Assembly: GCF_904849725.1 (NCBI RefSeq)
Contig: NC_058518.1
Span: forward strand, 325,956,581-326,020,580
Source: Hordeum vulgare subsp. vulgare
Taxonomy: Eukaryota > Streptophyta > Magnoliopsida > Poales > Poaceae
DNA: 64,000 bases
Direction: 5' to 3'
Shown here: positions 43,745-56,770 of the stretch, one piece after another
Layout: each line of letters opens with the position of its first letter
Position numbering within the stretch: the first letter of the stretch is position 1
The notes under the pieces: model-generated
Told to the model about the DNA's origin: nothing
The model's input: only the letters and a program-made list of their open reading frames with translations
Databases searched by the model: none
Made by a program: the position numbers and the translations under genes

Positions 43745-44467
43745 TGTCGGGGGGATGACCTCCGGTATCCGGAAGACGATGAGTCAGACGGGGTGTCCGT
43801 CGCTCAGGCCGGCTACTCCGACTAGCACCCGCGGTCGGTTTTTCCGGCCAGCCGGCTGGCCTGAGCCGGCTATAACGTCTCATCGGACACACACGGACGG
43901 GACGGTCATATCCCTCGGTGGTGCACCATTAAGGTGTAGCAGTACGCTGTACGCGCGTCTTGCAGTATCACCTACAGTGTAATTTGTTCCTGACGTTGGT
44001 TTATAAAGCACCCGAGGGGGCAAACATAGCCTAACCATCAAGCTATGTTCAACTTGACACGTAAGCTACTCACTGTAGCTTACATCCCAAGTTGCTCGAC
44101 ATGTAAGCTACCCACTCTATCTTATATGCCAAGCCACGCACACTCATGTCATATAAGGGACCTCATGCCCACCATGTATGGCATGGCCTCACTCTCCCCA
44201 CACCCTCACACACTCATTTATGAGGCAGAAGCTCATGGCTCTCCTCTCCAATACAGCTCCAGGAGCAACTGTGTACTACAGATACCCCTCATATACAGAC
44301 ATGCACGAGTAGGGGTATTATCTCTCCGGAGAGCCCCGAACCTGGTAAACCACCGCATGCTATTACCCTATCCCGTCCCGGATCTCCACGCAGCCTTGCC
44401 CTCACCTCTTTAAGCCATCCCATGGCATCTGCCATGACGGGGTACCCCCTGTGAGAAAACGACGATA
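43745..44467 (+). repeat. 5' LTR of the LARD-like element
   Basis: About 723 bp. GGTTTATAAAGCACCC (about 43999) is a TATA-like box. It includes CTATGTTCAACTTGACACG and CACTCATTTATGAGGCAG, shared with the 3' copy at 47337 onward. Confidence 0.88.
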
Positions 44468-44468
44468 G

Positions 44469-44488
44469 TTGGCGCCCATCATGGGGCC
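44469..44488 (+). other. Primer binding site of the LARD-like element
   Basis: TTGGCGCCCATCATGGGGCC lies directly after the LTR. TGGCGCCCA is a common start of gypsy primer sites in grasses. Confidence 0.7.
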
Positions 44489-47090
44489 AGCTGCTGCTGG
44501 GACCGCGGTCCGGGCGGGACCATCTTCATCACCACAACCGTAACGCCGCCGCCGTCTCTCCGACGACGCTCGGGGTTTCGACATCAACACGCCCCCAGGG
44601 CACTCGCACTGAGCGGCACGTCCTCACCGGCAGCCTACGCAGCGTCCGTCTTGCTTGCCGTTCCCGCGTCGCCCCGGGCTGCCACTCCCGGCACCTACGC
44701 TGCTACTACGTTGCTGGGCAGTCACGAGCCGCACCTCGCCTTCTTCGCGGCTACCCGCCATCCTGCTCTGCCCCGACCATGCACGCGCTTCTCCGATCAG
44801 TCGTCCGTGTGAGTCAGCGCCCGACCCGCAGAGGCCCGTCTCCACACTCGTCCGCGTCTGGCTCCTCCCCGCCTCCCGCCGCGTCCGGCTCCACCCGCGC
44901 GCCGGCTCCGCCTCCCTGCGCACCTTCGCCGCGCCCACTGCTAAGCAACGTGACCCTCTGCACTACTTCAAGCCCGCCAACTACCCGCGGACGCCCTCGC
45001 CGATTCCTGTTCCTCGCTACGCTCGTGTACGCGGAGGTACCTACGTTCCTCACCTTCCCTGTGCATGGCCGTCTCGGCACGCCTCCTCTCCACCCAAGCT
45101 CGTCTTTGTCTGCTGAGCTGTCCGCGCTCTCAGCTTTCACGCGCACCACGCCACCCACGCCTGTGTGCCCAGGCTGGCTGCCCGCTCACCGCGAGCACCG
45201 CCTGCTCGTTGCGCGTACCGGCTCCCACACTGGCCGGCCCCGCTCGCACCGCTGCTGCCTCGTCCCGTCCGGTTGGGCCGCTGGCCGCCGACCTGACGCC
45301 TCGCTCGAGACCGGCTCCGCCCCGCCCCTGGCCCGGCCACGAGCACCGGCCAGCTCCCACTGCCGCGCCCGGCCGCCGACACCGCGCTCCGCGCTTCTGC
45401 TAGCGGTGCCTCGGCCGACCGCCGACTCCGGCCTCCGCGCTCCTGCTGGCTCCGCCTCGGCCAACCGCCGACTCCGGCAGCCCCGTCCTGGCTCCGGCTG
45501 GCGCGCCGCTGTCTGCCCTGCCTTTTGTCCACAGCTGCCTCGCGTCGGCGGCTCTGCCTACTCACGCCCCAAAACTGGCCGTCGTCCTAGTTTGCCCACT
45601 CGGCTCCCGCTCCGCCTAGTTGCGGTGGAGGGTTAGATAAAAAGCACGGGCTGGCTAAAAAATAGAAAAAAATGCTAACTATGCCCAACTACCCGCGTCT
45701 CTATTCGGTTGCCTGAACCGCGTCCCCGCCTTGCCGGCGGGCCTGCCCATCTACTCTGACATCGGGCCGGCTCGAGCCACCCATCTGCTTCGACGTCCGG
45801 TCGGTCCAATCCGGCCGGCTGGCACACCCGCCGACCGCCAAAGGTTCGGCAGCTACACCTAGCGGGAGCGCCAGCGCGCTCCGCTGACAAAAACCCATGA
45901 CGGCTGCAAGCCGCACTGGCTGTCATCAACAACAACCGCCTCGCCAGCCGCAAAAAAGCAATGTGAGCTCTTCACATGCGTATTTCTACACCGTGCGCAA
46001 AAAAAACGGATGCCCCGAGTGACCCTCATGGGCCATCCCTGCATTTATATTAGCTACTTTACTGTTCACTCCGACGCTAGCTAGTTTCGGCCTGGGGTTG
46101 GTCGCTTGACCCGATACGTTCGTTCCCACGGGACGGCTTAGTAGCGTGTATAGTACCGAAGGCTCACTCTTTGTCTCAGCTATAGACCGCACCGCGGCTG
46201 TCCGGCTAGCCAGAGTATATGCTCGTTTCATTTGTCAGTATATGCTCGGTCGAGTCCGCTCCCAGAATCTGAGTACTGTACGCTCCATTCCACGACCCAC
46301 TCTTCGCCTCAGCTACACACCGGCTCCGGGCTGTTCGGCTAGCAAGAGAAAAAGTCAAAGAGCGGAGAGAACATGAAAAAGACTTAAGGGGGCTTGGACA
46401 AAACCGAGTCGGCACCCTGTGCATAAACTTGCACTCCCAAAACCAAATATTTGACATATCTGCATCGACTAGCTTTGTCTTTTGCATGATCATCTTCGCG
46501 GGAACCCCCATCACCCGACTGGTTGGAGCCCGACCGGCTTCCGGCTACTGGCTATTCCCGTCCGGCTCGAGCCCAGCTGGTTGGAGCCTCGCCGGCTGGG
46601 GCCTCGCTGGCTGCTGGCTACTCATGTCCGGCTAGAGCCATGCCGGCTGTGGCCCTTAGCCGTCCTACATCGGCAAATTTTGCTACAACAATAGCAAGAA
46701 GCCTCCGCACGCCTCTCCGAGTCGCCCGGAGGCTTAGAGGCTACACCCAGCGGGTGCGCTTGTGCGCCCCTGCAGGAAACAGCCAGGCGGCGGACTCCGC
46801 ATCCGCGCCCGACAGGGCCCCATGCCCATTAGTCGGCGGACCCTGCGTTCGCGCCCGACATCATCGACGCCATTGTCTGCTTCAGCAACAACAAAGACCC
46901 TCCGCCCGACTCTTCGAGTCGCCTGGAGGCTCGGAGGCTACATCCAGCGGGTGCGCTGGCGCGTCCCCAGTAGAAGCAAGTCCCGCCGTCCCTGGCCTGC
47001 AATCGACCGTCATCGACATCTTCTGCAACAACAACGAGTGCGAAAAACCTCCGTCCGGATCTTTGAGTCGCCCGGAGAATTGGAGGCTAC
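44489..47090 (+). other. Non-coding interior of the LARD-like element
   Basis: Very GC-rich to about 45640 (Pro/Arg/Ser frames only, on both strands), then mixed. Part of 46140-46340 is an imperfect duplication (CTCAGCTA...CCGGCTAGC...). The 3' end has three copies of a GAGTCGCC(C/T)GGAGG...GGAGGCTACA(C/T)CCAGCGGGTGCGC motif near 46718, 46914 and 47064. The last copy runs as a purine-rich tract (GGAGAATTGGAGG) into the 3' LTR. Confidence 0.6.
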
Positions 47091-47741
47091 TGTCTGGGGG
47101 ATGACCCTCGGGTACCCGGAAGATGATGAGTCGAACGGGGTGCCCGCTTGCCCGGGCCGGCTGCTCCGACTCGCACCCGCGGCCGGCTGCTCCGGCCAAC
47201 CGACTATGGCATCCCACCAGACACGCGCGGACAGTACGGCCATACCCCTCGGTGGTGCACCGTTAAGGAGTAGGAGTACGTTGTACACGCGTCATGTAGT
47301 ATCACCTATAGTGTAACTTGCCCCTGGACGCTGGTTTATAAAGCGCCCCAGGGGGCAATCATAGCCTAGCTCTTAAGCTATGTTCAGCTTGGCATGTAAG
47401 CTACTCACTATAGCTTACATCCCAAGCTGCTTGACAATTACGCCACCGACTCTAGCTTACATGCTAATCCACCCACACTCATGCCATATAAGGGGCCTCA
47501 TGCCCACCACGTATGGCATGACCTCACTCTCCACACACCCTCACACACTCATTTATGAGGCAGAAGCTCATGGCTCTCCTCTCCAATACAGCTCCAGGAG
47601 CAACTCTGTACTACACATACCCCTCATACACACACATGCAGAAGTAGGGGTATTATCTCTTAGGGGAACCCCGAACCTGGGTAAACCACCACGGCTTATT
47701 ACCCTATCCCGTCCCGGATCGCCATGGCAGCCTTGCCCTCA
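47091..47741 (+). repeat. 3' LTR of the LARD-like element, first part
   Basis: Matches 43745 to about 44404. It stops at TTGCCCTCA, exactly at the CACTA-3 left end. The remaining 63 bp are at 59458-59520. Confidence 0.9.
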
Positions 47742-47877
47742 CACTACTAGGAAAAACCTTATAGGTAGGAGCCTATTAGTAGTGCTGGGAAGTAGAAAGT
47801 GCTGCTGCTATTTAGCAGTAGCGCTGGACACAACGCAACGCCACTGCTAATGTCCTTAGAAGTAGCGCTGGCCTTAT
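47742..47877. repeat. Left terminal and subterminal repeats of CACTA-3
   Basis: AGTAGTGCTGG, CAGTAGCGCTGG, CACTGCTAATG and AGTAGCGCTGG follow the terminal repeat. The last five bases, CTTAT, are the Copia target duplication. Confidence 0.85.
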
Positions 47878-49709
47878 TGTTGGAAATATGCCCTAGAGGC
47901 AATAATAAATTAGTTATTATTTTATTTCTTTGTTCATGATAATCGTTTATTATCCATGCTATAATTGTATTGATTGGAAACACAATGCATGTGTGGATAC
48001 ATAGACAAAACACTGTCCCTAGTAAGCCTCTAGTTGACTAGCTCGTTGATCAAAGATGGTCAAGGTTTCCTGACCATACGCAAGTGTTGTCACTTGATAA
48101 CGGGATCACATCATTAGGAGAATCATGTGATGGACTAGACCCAAACTAATAGACGTAGCATGTTGATCGTGTCATTTTGTTGCTACTATTTTCTGCGTGT
48201 CAAGTATTTGTTCCTATGACCATGAGATCATATAACTCACTAACACCGGAGGAATGCTTTGTGTGTATCAAACATCGCAACGTAACTGGGTGACTATAAA
48301 GATCCTCTACAGGTATCTCCGAAGGTGTTCGTTGAGTTAGTATGGATCAAGACTGGGATTTGTCACTCCGTATGACGGAGAGGTATCTCGGGGCCCACTC
48401 GGTAATACAACATCACACACAAGCCTTGAAAGCAATGTGACTTAGTGTAAGTTGCGGGATCTTTTATTACGGAACGAGTAAAGAGACTTGCCGATAAACG
48501 AGATTGAAATAGGTATGCGGATACTGACGATCGAATCTCAGGCAAGTAACATACCGAAGGACAAAGGGAATGACATACGGGATTATATGAATCCTTGGCA
48601 CTGAGGTTCAAACGATAAGATCTTCGTAGAATATGTAGGAACCAATATGGGCATCCAGGTCCCGCTATTGGATATTGACCGAGGAGTCTCTCGGGTCATG
48701 TCTACATAGTTCTCGAACCCACAGGGTCTGCACACTTAAGGTTCGACGTTGTTTTATGCGTATTAGAGTTATATGGTTGGTTATTGAATGTTGTTCGGAG
48801 TCCCGGATGAGATCACGGACGTCACGAGGGTTTCCGGAATGGTCCGGAAACGAAGATTGATATATAGGATGACCTCATTTGGTTACCGGAAGGTTTTCGT
48901 GCATTACCGGAAATGTTTCGGGCTCATTGGTAGTGTACTGGGAGTGCCAGGAGGGGTGCCAGGGACCATCACGAGGGGTGTCATGCCCCAAGGGGTCTCA
49001 TGGGCTATGGGAAGAGATAAAGCAACCCCTAGTGGGCTGGAATAAGTTCCCACTAAGGCCCATAAGGTTTGAGAAGAAAAAACACAAGGTGGAAAGAGTT
49101 TCCAAGTGGGAAGGTGGAATCCTACTCCAAGTAGGATTGGAGTAGGACTCCTCCACCTCCAATTTCGGCCAAACCTTTAGGTTTTGAGGATGCCTCCTCC
49201 CCTCCCTCCCTCCTATATATAGTGGGGTTTTAGGGCTGATTTGAGACAACTTTTGCCACGGCAGCCCGAACACATACCTCCACGGTTTTACCTCTAGATC
49301 GCGTTTCTGCGGAGCTCGGGCGGAGCCCTGCTGAGATTAGATCACCACCAACCTCCGGAGCACCGTCACGCTGCCGGAGAACTCATCTACCTCTCCGTCT
49401 CTCTTGCTGGATCAAGAAGGCCGAGATCATCGTCGAGCTGTACGTGTGCTGAACGCGGAGGTGCCGTCCGTTCGGCACTAGATCGGAGAGGATCATGGGA
49501 TGGATCGCGGGACGGTTCGTGGGACGGTTCGTGGGGCGGATCGAGGGACGTGAGGACGTTCCACTACATCAACCGCGTTCACTAACGCTTCTGCTGTGCG
49601 ATCTACAAGGGTACGTAGATCGGAAATCCCCTCTCGTAGATGGACATCACCATGATAGGTCTTCGTGCGCGTAGGAAAATTTTTGTTTCCCATGCGACGT
49701 TCCCCAACA
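47878..49709 (+). repeat. 5' LTR of the Angela-like element
   Basis: TG at 47878, CA at 49708-49709. CTCCTATATATAGTGGGG (about 49210) is the expected TATA box. Frames inside (48363-49145) recur in the 3' LTR and are not genes. Confidence 0.95.
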
Positions 49710-49710
49710 G

Positions 49711-49727
49711 TGGCATCATGAGCTAGG
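49711..49727 (+). other. Primer binding site of the Angela-like element
   Basis: TGGCATCATGAGCTAGG follows the LTR by one base. It resembles the initiator-methionine site TGGTATCAGAGC with changes. Confidence 0.65.
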
Positions 49728-52700
49728 TTCATGCGTAGATGTAATCTCGAGTAGAACACAAAAGTTTTTGTGGGCGGTGACGTGCGTTTTGCTGCCCTCC
49801 TTAGTCTTTTCTTGATTCCGCGGTATTGTTGGATCGAAGCGGCTCGGACCGACATTACTCGTACGCTTACGAGAGACTGGTTTCATCGCTACAGTAACTC
49901 CGTTGCTCAAAGATGACCGGCGAGTGTCGGTTTCTCCAACTTTAGTTGAATCGGTTTTGACCGAGGAGGTCCTTGGATGAGGTTAAATAGCAATTCATAT
50001 ATCTCCGTTGTGGTGTTTGCGTAAGTAAGATGCGATCCTACTAGATACCCATGGTCACCACATAAAACATGCAACAACAATTAGAGGACGTCTAACTTGT
50101 CTTTGCAGGGTATGCTTGTGATGTGATATGGCCAACGATGTGATGTGATATATTGGATGTATGAAATGATCATGTTGTAATAGTTAATATCGACTTGCAC
50201 GTCGATGGTACGACAACCGGTAGGAGCCATAGGGTTGTCTTTAAACTAACGTTTGTGCTTGCAGATGCGTTTACTATATTGCTAGGACGTAGCTTTAGTA
50301 GTAATAGCATGAGTAGCACGACAACCCCGATGGCGACACGTTGATGGAGATCATGATGATGGAGATCATGGTGTGACGCCGGTGACAAGAAGATCATGCC
50401 GGTGCTTTGGTGATGGAGATCAAGAAGCACGTGATGATGGCCATATCATGTCACTTATGAATTGCATGTGATGTTAATCCTTTATGCACCTTATCTTGCT
50501 TACAATGATGGTAGCATTATGAGGTGATCTCTCACTAAAATTTCAATACGAAATTGTGTTCTCCCCGACTGTGCACCGTTGCGACAGTTCTTCGTTTCGA
50601 GACACCACGTGATGGTCGGGTGTGATAGACTCAACGTTCACATACAACGGGTGCAAAACGGTTGCACACGCGGAACACTCGGGTTAAGCTTGACGAGCCT
50701 AGCATGTGCAGACATGGCCTCGGAACACATGAGACCGAAAGGCGAGCATGAATCGTATAGTTGATATGATTAGCATAGAGATGCTTACCACTGAAACTAT
50801 TCTCGACTCACGTGATGATCGGACTTGAGATAGTGGATTTGGATCATGTACCACTCAAATGACTAGAGAGATGTACTTTTTGAGTGGGAGTTCTTAAGTA
50901 ATATGATTAATTGAACTAATTTTCATGAACATCGTCTAATGTTCTTTGCGAATTACGATGTAGCTTGCGCTATAGCTCTACTGTTTTTATATGTTCCTAG
51001 AGAAAATTTAGTTGAAAGTTGATAGTAGCAAACTTTGCAGACTGAGTCTGTAAAGCCGAGGATTGTCCTCGTTGCTGCGCAGAAGGCTTATGTCCTTAAT
51101 GCACCACTCGGTGTGCTGCACCTCGAGCGTCGTCTGTAGATGTTGTGAACATCCGACATACACGTTTCTGATGACTACATGATAGTTCAGTACAAAATAC
51201 TTAATGACTTAGAAGCAAGGCGCCGAAGACGTTTTGAAACGTCACGGAACATAAGAGATGTTCTAAAGAGATGAAATTGTGATTTCATGCTTGTGCCCTT
51301 GTTAAGAGGTATGAGACCTCCGACAAGATTCTTTGGCCACTAAGTAAAGGAGAAAAGCTCAATCATTGAGCGTGTGCTCAGATTATCTGAGTGCGACAAT
51401 CGCTTGAACCAAGTGGGGGTTGATCTTCGAGATAAGATAGTAATGGTTCTCCAAAGTCACTGCCACCAAGCTGTGCGAGCTTCTTGATGAACTATAACAT
51501 ATCAAGGATAGATACAATGATCCTTGAGCGATTCGCGATGTTTGACACTGCGAAAGTAGAAATCAAGAAGGAGCATCAATAGTTGATGGTTAGTAAAACC
51601 ACTAAGTTTCGAGAAAGGCAAGGGCTAGAAGGGATACTTCGTGAAACGGCAAAGATATTGCTGCACTAGTGAAGAGACCCCAGATTAAACCCAAGCCCGG
51701 GACTAAGTGCTTATGTTATGAGGGGAACGGTCACTGAGGCGGAGCAACTCTAGATACCTGGTAGATAAGAAAGCTCGCAAAAGTCGAAAGAAGTATATTT
51801 GATATACATGATGTTGATGTGTACTTTACTAGTACTCCTAGTAGCACGAGGGTATTGGATACCGGTTCGGTTGCTAAGTGATTAGTAACACGAAATGAAA
51901 GCTACGGCATAAACGGAGATTAGCTAAAGGAGAGGTGACGATACGTGTTGGAAGTGTTTCCAAGGTTGATATGATCAAACGTTGCACACTCCCTCTACCA
52001 CCGGGATTGGTGTTAAACCTAAATAATTGTTATTTGGTGCTTGCGTTAAGCATGACCATGATTGGATCGTGTTTATTGCAATACGATTATTCATTTAAAG
52101 AGAATAATGGTTACTCTATTTGCTTGAATAATCACCTTCAATGGTTTATTGAATCTCGATCGTAGTGTTACACATGTTCATGATATTGGTGCCAAAAGAT
52201 GCGAGGTAATGATGATAGTACCACTTATGGCACTGCCGCTTGAGTCATGTTGGTATAAATTGCATGAAGAGGCTCCATGCTGATGGATCTTTATACTCAC
52301 TTGATTTTGAATCACTAGTGACATGGAAATCATACCACCTGAGCAAGGCCTTGTTTTCATTGAGATGAAATAGGATAGTAACTTGTTGGAAGTGATACAT
52401 TTTGATGTATGCAGTCCAATGGGTGCTGAGGCACGCAGTGGATATCATTATGTTCTTACTTCAATGACGATTTGAGCAGATACAAGAGTATTTACTTAAT
52501 GAATCACAAGTCTGAAATATTGAAAGGTTCAATTCTGTTTCAGGAGTGAAGTTCGTCGTAACAAGAGGATAAACTGTCTACGATATGATCATAGAAATGA
52601 ATATCTAAGTTACGAGTTTTGGTACGCAGTTAAGACAATGTGGAAATTGTTTCGCAGTTCATGCCACCTGGAACATCATAGTGTGATGATGTGTCTGAAC

Positions 52701-54680
52701 ATCATAGCCACGCACTATTTGGTATGGTGCATGATATGGTGTCTCTTATCGAATTACCACTATCGTTTATGGGTTATGCATTAGAGACAACCGCATTCAC
52801 TTTAAATAGGGCACCGCGTATTTCCGTTGAGATGACACAGTATAGACTGAGGTTTAGAGAAATCTAAACTGTCGTCTCTTGAAAGTTTGGGGCTTCGACA
52901 CTTATGTGAAAAAGTTTTAGTCTGATAAGCTCTAACCCAAAGCGGATAAATGAATCTTCATAGGATATCCAAAACAGTTGGGTACATCTCCTATCTCAGA
53001 TCCGAAAGGAAAGTGTTTGTTTCTAGAAACGGATCCTTTCTCGAGGAAAGGTTTCTCTCGAAAGAATTGAGTGGGAGGGTGGTAGAGCTTGATGAGGTTA
53101 TTGAACCATCACTTCAACCAGTGTGTAGCAGGGCGCAGGAAGTTGTTCCTGTGGCGCCTACACCAATTGAAGTGAAAGCTGATGATGGTGATCATCGAGC
53201 ATTGGATCAAGTTACTACAAGCCTCGTAGGTTGACAAGGTCGCGTACTACTGCAGAATGGTACGGTAACCCTGTCTTGGAGGTCATGTTATTGAGCAAGA
53301 GTGAACCTACGAGTTATGGAGAAAGCAATGGTGGGCCCGGATTCCGACAAATGGCTGGAAGCCATGAAATCCAAGAGAGGATCCATGTATGAAAACAAAG
53401 TGTAGACTTTGGAAGAACTACTTGATGGTCATAGGACTATTGAGTAAAGATGGATCTTTAAAAGGAAGACAGACGATGATGGTGATAAGTCACTATTAAG
53501 AAAAGCTCGACTTGTTGCAAAGATGTTTCCGACAAGATCAAACAGTTGACTATGATGAGACTTTCTCACTCATAGCAATGCTAGAAGTCTGTTAGAATTA
53601 TGTTAGTAGTTGATGCATTATTTATGAAATATTGCACATAGGATGTCAAAACATTGTTTCCTCGACGGTTTCCTTGAGCAAACATTGTATGTGATACAAC
53701 CAGGAGGTTTTGTCGATCCTAAAGATACTAGCAAGTATGCAAGCTCCAGCGATCCTTCAATGGACTGGTGCAATCATCTCGGAGTTGGAATATACACTTT
53801 GATGAGATGATCAAAGATTTTGGGTTTGTACAAGGTTTATGAGAAACTTGTATTTCCAAAGAAGTGAGTGGGAGCACTATAGAATTTCTGATAAGTATAT
53901 GTGGTTGACATATTGTGGATCAGAAGTAATGTAGAATTTCTGTAAAGCATACAAGGTTGTTTGAAAGGAGTTTTCAAAGGAATACCTGGATTGCGCTACT
54001 TGAACGTTGAGCATCAAAGTTCTATGGAGATAGATCGAAAGCGCTTGATAGATGTTTCAACAAGATGCATGCCTTGACAAGTTTTTGAAGGAGTTCAAAA
54101 TAGATCAGCAAAGAAGGAGTTCTTGGTTGCGTTGTAAGGTGTGAATTTGAGTAAGACTCAAAAACCGACCCCGACAGAATAAAGAGAATAGACGAAGGTC
54201 GTCTTCTATGCCTTGGCCGTAGAATCTGAAGTATGCCATGCTGGGTATCGCACCTGATGTGTGCCTTGACTCAAAGTCTGTTGAGAGGTACAGAGAGTGA
54301 TCCATGATTGAATCACTAGCAGCGGTCAAAATTTATCCTTAGTAACTAATGGACTAAGGAATTTTTCTCGATTATGGAGGTGGTTAAAAAGTTCGTCGTA
54401 AAGGGTTACGTCGATGCAGGCTTTGACACTAATCCGAATAACTATGAGTAGTGAAACGGATTCGTATAGTAGAGTAGATATTTGGAGTATTTCCGAATAG
54501 CACATAGTAGCAGCATCTATAAGATGACATAAAGATTTGTAAAGAACACACGGATCTGAAAGTTTCTGAACCGTTGACTAAAACCTCTCTCACGAGCAAG
54601 ACGTGATCAAACCCCATAACTATATGGGTGTTGGATTCGTTGGAATCACATGGTGATGTGAACTAGATTATTGACTCTAG
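49728..54680 (+). pseudogene. Angela-like gag-pol relic, many stops and frameshifts
   Basis: No frame exceeds about 95 codons. Recognisable relics in Copia order: a zinc-knuckle remnant near 51705 (CYEGNGH), protease VLDTGS (51852-51869), the integrase-RT linker (52950-53234: TVGYISYL, SERKVFVSRNGSFLE), an RT start near 53325-53530 (DSDKWLEAMKS, RWIFKRKT, KARLVAK) and RT/RNase H scraps to about 54400. The decay is much heavier than in the LTRs. Non-functional. Confidence 0.85.
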
Positions 54681-54694
54681 TGCAAGTGGGATAC
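54681..54694 (+). other. Polypurine tract of the Angela-like element
   Basis: TGCAAGTGGGATAC precedes the 3' LTR; related elements have AGTGGGAGAC here. Confidence 0.6.
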
Positions 54695-56509
54695 TATTGG
54701 AAATATGCCCTAGAGGCAATAATAAATTAGTTATTATTTTATTTCTTTTTTCATGATAATCGTTTATTATCCATGCTATAATTGTATTGATTGGAAACAT
54801 AGTGCATGTGTGGATACATAGACAAAACACTGTCCCTAGTAAGCCTCTAGTTGACTAGCTCGTTGATCAAAGATGGTCAAGGTTTCCTGACCATACGCAA
54901 GTGTTGTCACTTGATAACGGGATCACATCATTAGGAGAATCATGTGATGGACTAGACCCAAACTAATAGACGTAGCATGTTGATCGTGTCATTTTGTTGC
55001 TACTGTTTTCTGCGTGTCAAGTATTTGTTCCTATGACCATGAGATCATATAACTCACTGACACCGGAGGAATGCTTTGTGTGTATCAAACGTCGCAACGT
55101 AACTGGCTGACTATAAAGATCCTCTACAGGTATCTCCGAAGGTGTTCGTTGAGTTAGTATGGATCAAGACTGGGATTTGTCACTCCGTATGACGGAGAGG
55201 TATCTCGGGGCCCACTCGGTAATACAACATCACACACAAGCCTTGAAAGCAATGTGACTTAGTGTAAGTTGCGGGATCTTTTATTACGGAACGAGTAAAG
55301 AGACTTGCCGATAAACGAGATTGAAATAGGTATGCGGATACTGACGATCGAATCTCAGGCAAGTAACATACCGAAGGACAAAGGGAATGACATACGGGAT
55401 TATATGAATCCTTGGCACTGAGGTTCAAACGATATGTAGGATCCAATATGGGCATCCAGGTCCCGCTATTGGATATTGACCGAGGAGTCTCTCGGGTCAT
55501 GTCTACATAGTTCTCAAACCCGCAGGGTCTGCACACTTAAGGTTCGACGTTGTTTTATGCGTATTAGAGTTATATGGTTGGTTACCGAATGTTGTTCGGA
55601 GTCCCGGATGAGATCACGACGTCACGAGGGTTTCAGGAATGGTCCGGAAACGAAGATTGATATATAGGATGACCTCATTTGGTTACCGGAAGGTTTTCGT
55701 GCATTATTGGAAAAGTTTCGGGCTCATCGGTAGTGTACTCGGAGTGCCGGGAGGGGTGCCAGGGACCATCAGGAGGGGTGTCACGCCCCAAGGGGTCTCA
55801 TGGGCTATGGGAAGAGATAAACCAGCCCCTAGTGGGCTGGAATAAGTTCCCACTAAGGCCCATAAGGTTTGAGAAGAAAAAACACAAGGTGGAAAGAGTT
55901 TCCAAGTGGGAAGGTGGAATCCTACTCCAAGTAGGATTGGAGTAGGACTCCTCCACCTCCAGTTTCAGCCAAACCTTTAGGTTTTGAGGCTTCCTCCTCC
56001 CCTCCCTCCCTCCTATATATAGTGGGGTTTTAGGGCTGATTTGAGACAACTTTTGCCACGGCAGCCCGACCACATACCTCCACGGTTTTACCTCTAGATT
56101 GCGTTTCTGCGGAGCTCGGGCGGAGCCCTGCTGAGATTAGATCACTACCAACCTCCGGAGCGCCGTCACGCTACCGGAGAACTCATCTACCTCTCCGTCT
56201 CTCTTGCTGGATTAAGAAGGCCGAGATCATCGTCGAGCTGTACGTGTGCTGAACGCGGAGGTGCCGTCCGTTCGGCACTAGATCGGGGCGGATCGTGCGA
56301 CGGATCGCGGGACGGTTCGTGGGACGATTCGCGGGGAGGATCGAGGGACGTGAGGACGTTCCACTACATCAACCGCGTTCACTAACGCTTCTGCTGTGTG
56401 ATCTACAAGGGTACGTAGATCGGAAATCCCCTCTCGTAGATGGACACCACCATGATAGGTCTTCGTGCGCGTAGGAAATTTTTTGTTTCCCATGCAACGT
56501 TCCCCAACA
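54695..56509 (+). repeat. 3' LTR of the Angela-like element
   Basis: Starts TATTGGAAATATG (TG changed to TA) and ends CCCCAACA. It lacks 17 bp present in the 5' LTR near 48619-48635 (AAGATCTTCGTAGAATA), between short ATA repeats. Otherwise nearly identical to 47878-49709. Confidence 0.95.
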
Positions 56510-56514
56510 CTTAT

Positions 56515-56770
56515 AATCTGTGCTACTGATAAACAGGGACCAACGAGGCCACCCGCAGTAGCTATAGTAGCAGCGTCGTTCCTAATCCTACGCTACTGTT
56601 AAGTTCAATATCAGTAGTGATGCGTAGCATCCAGCGCTACTGCTAAAAGAGGGCCAACGACGTAACCGCTGTAGCCGTAGTAGCAGCGCCGACTTGGTAA
56701 AAGCGTTACTGCTAAGTACAATAGGAGTAGCGCTGCTCCGGAACCATCGCTACTTCTATGCTGAGTTAAC
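56515..56770. repeat. Left subterminal repeats of CACTA-3, continued
   Basis: Contains GTAGCAGCG, AGCGCTACTGCTAA, GTTACTGCTAAG and AGTAGCGCTGC in both orientations. Continues 47742-47877 across the Copia insertion. Confidence 0.8.

Larger units (their letters stand above)
47878..56509 (+). mobile_element. BARE-1/Angela-like Copia retrotransposon
   Basis: The LTR start TGTTGGAAATATGCCCTAGA and end GTTCCCCAACA are those of the Triticeae BARE-1/Angela/WIS group. The target duplication CTTAT is at 47873-47877 and 56510-56514 and is intact. LTRs are 1832 and 1815 bp and nearly identical, yet the interior is heavily degraded, so it likely moved using proteins of other copies or decayed in a parental copy. 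Confidence 0.95.

Noticed and set aside
44779..45636. 285-codon Pro/Arg/Ser frame in the LARD interior
   Set aside because: High GC gives open frames on several strands at once; no domain, start context or splice structure.
48363..49145. Frames repeated at 55180-55945
   Set aside because: Both sets lie in the Angela LTR pair.
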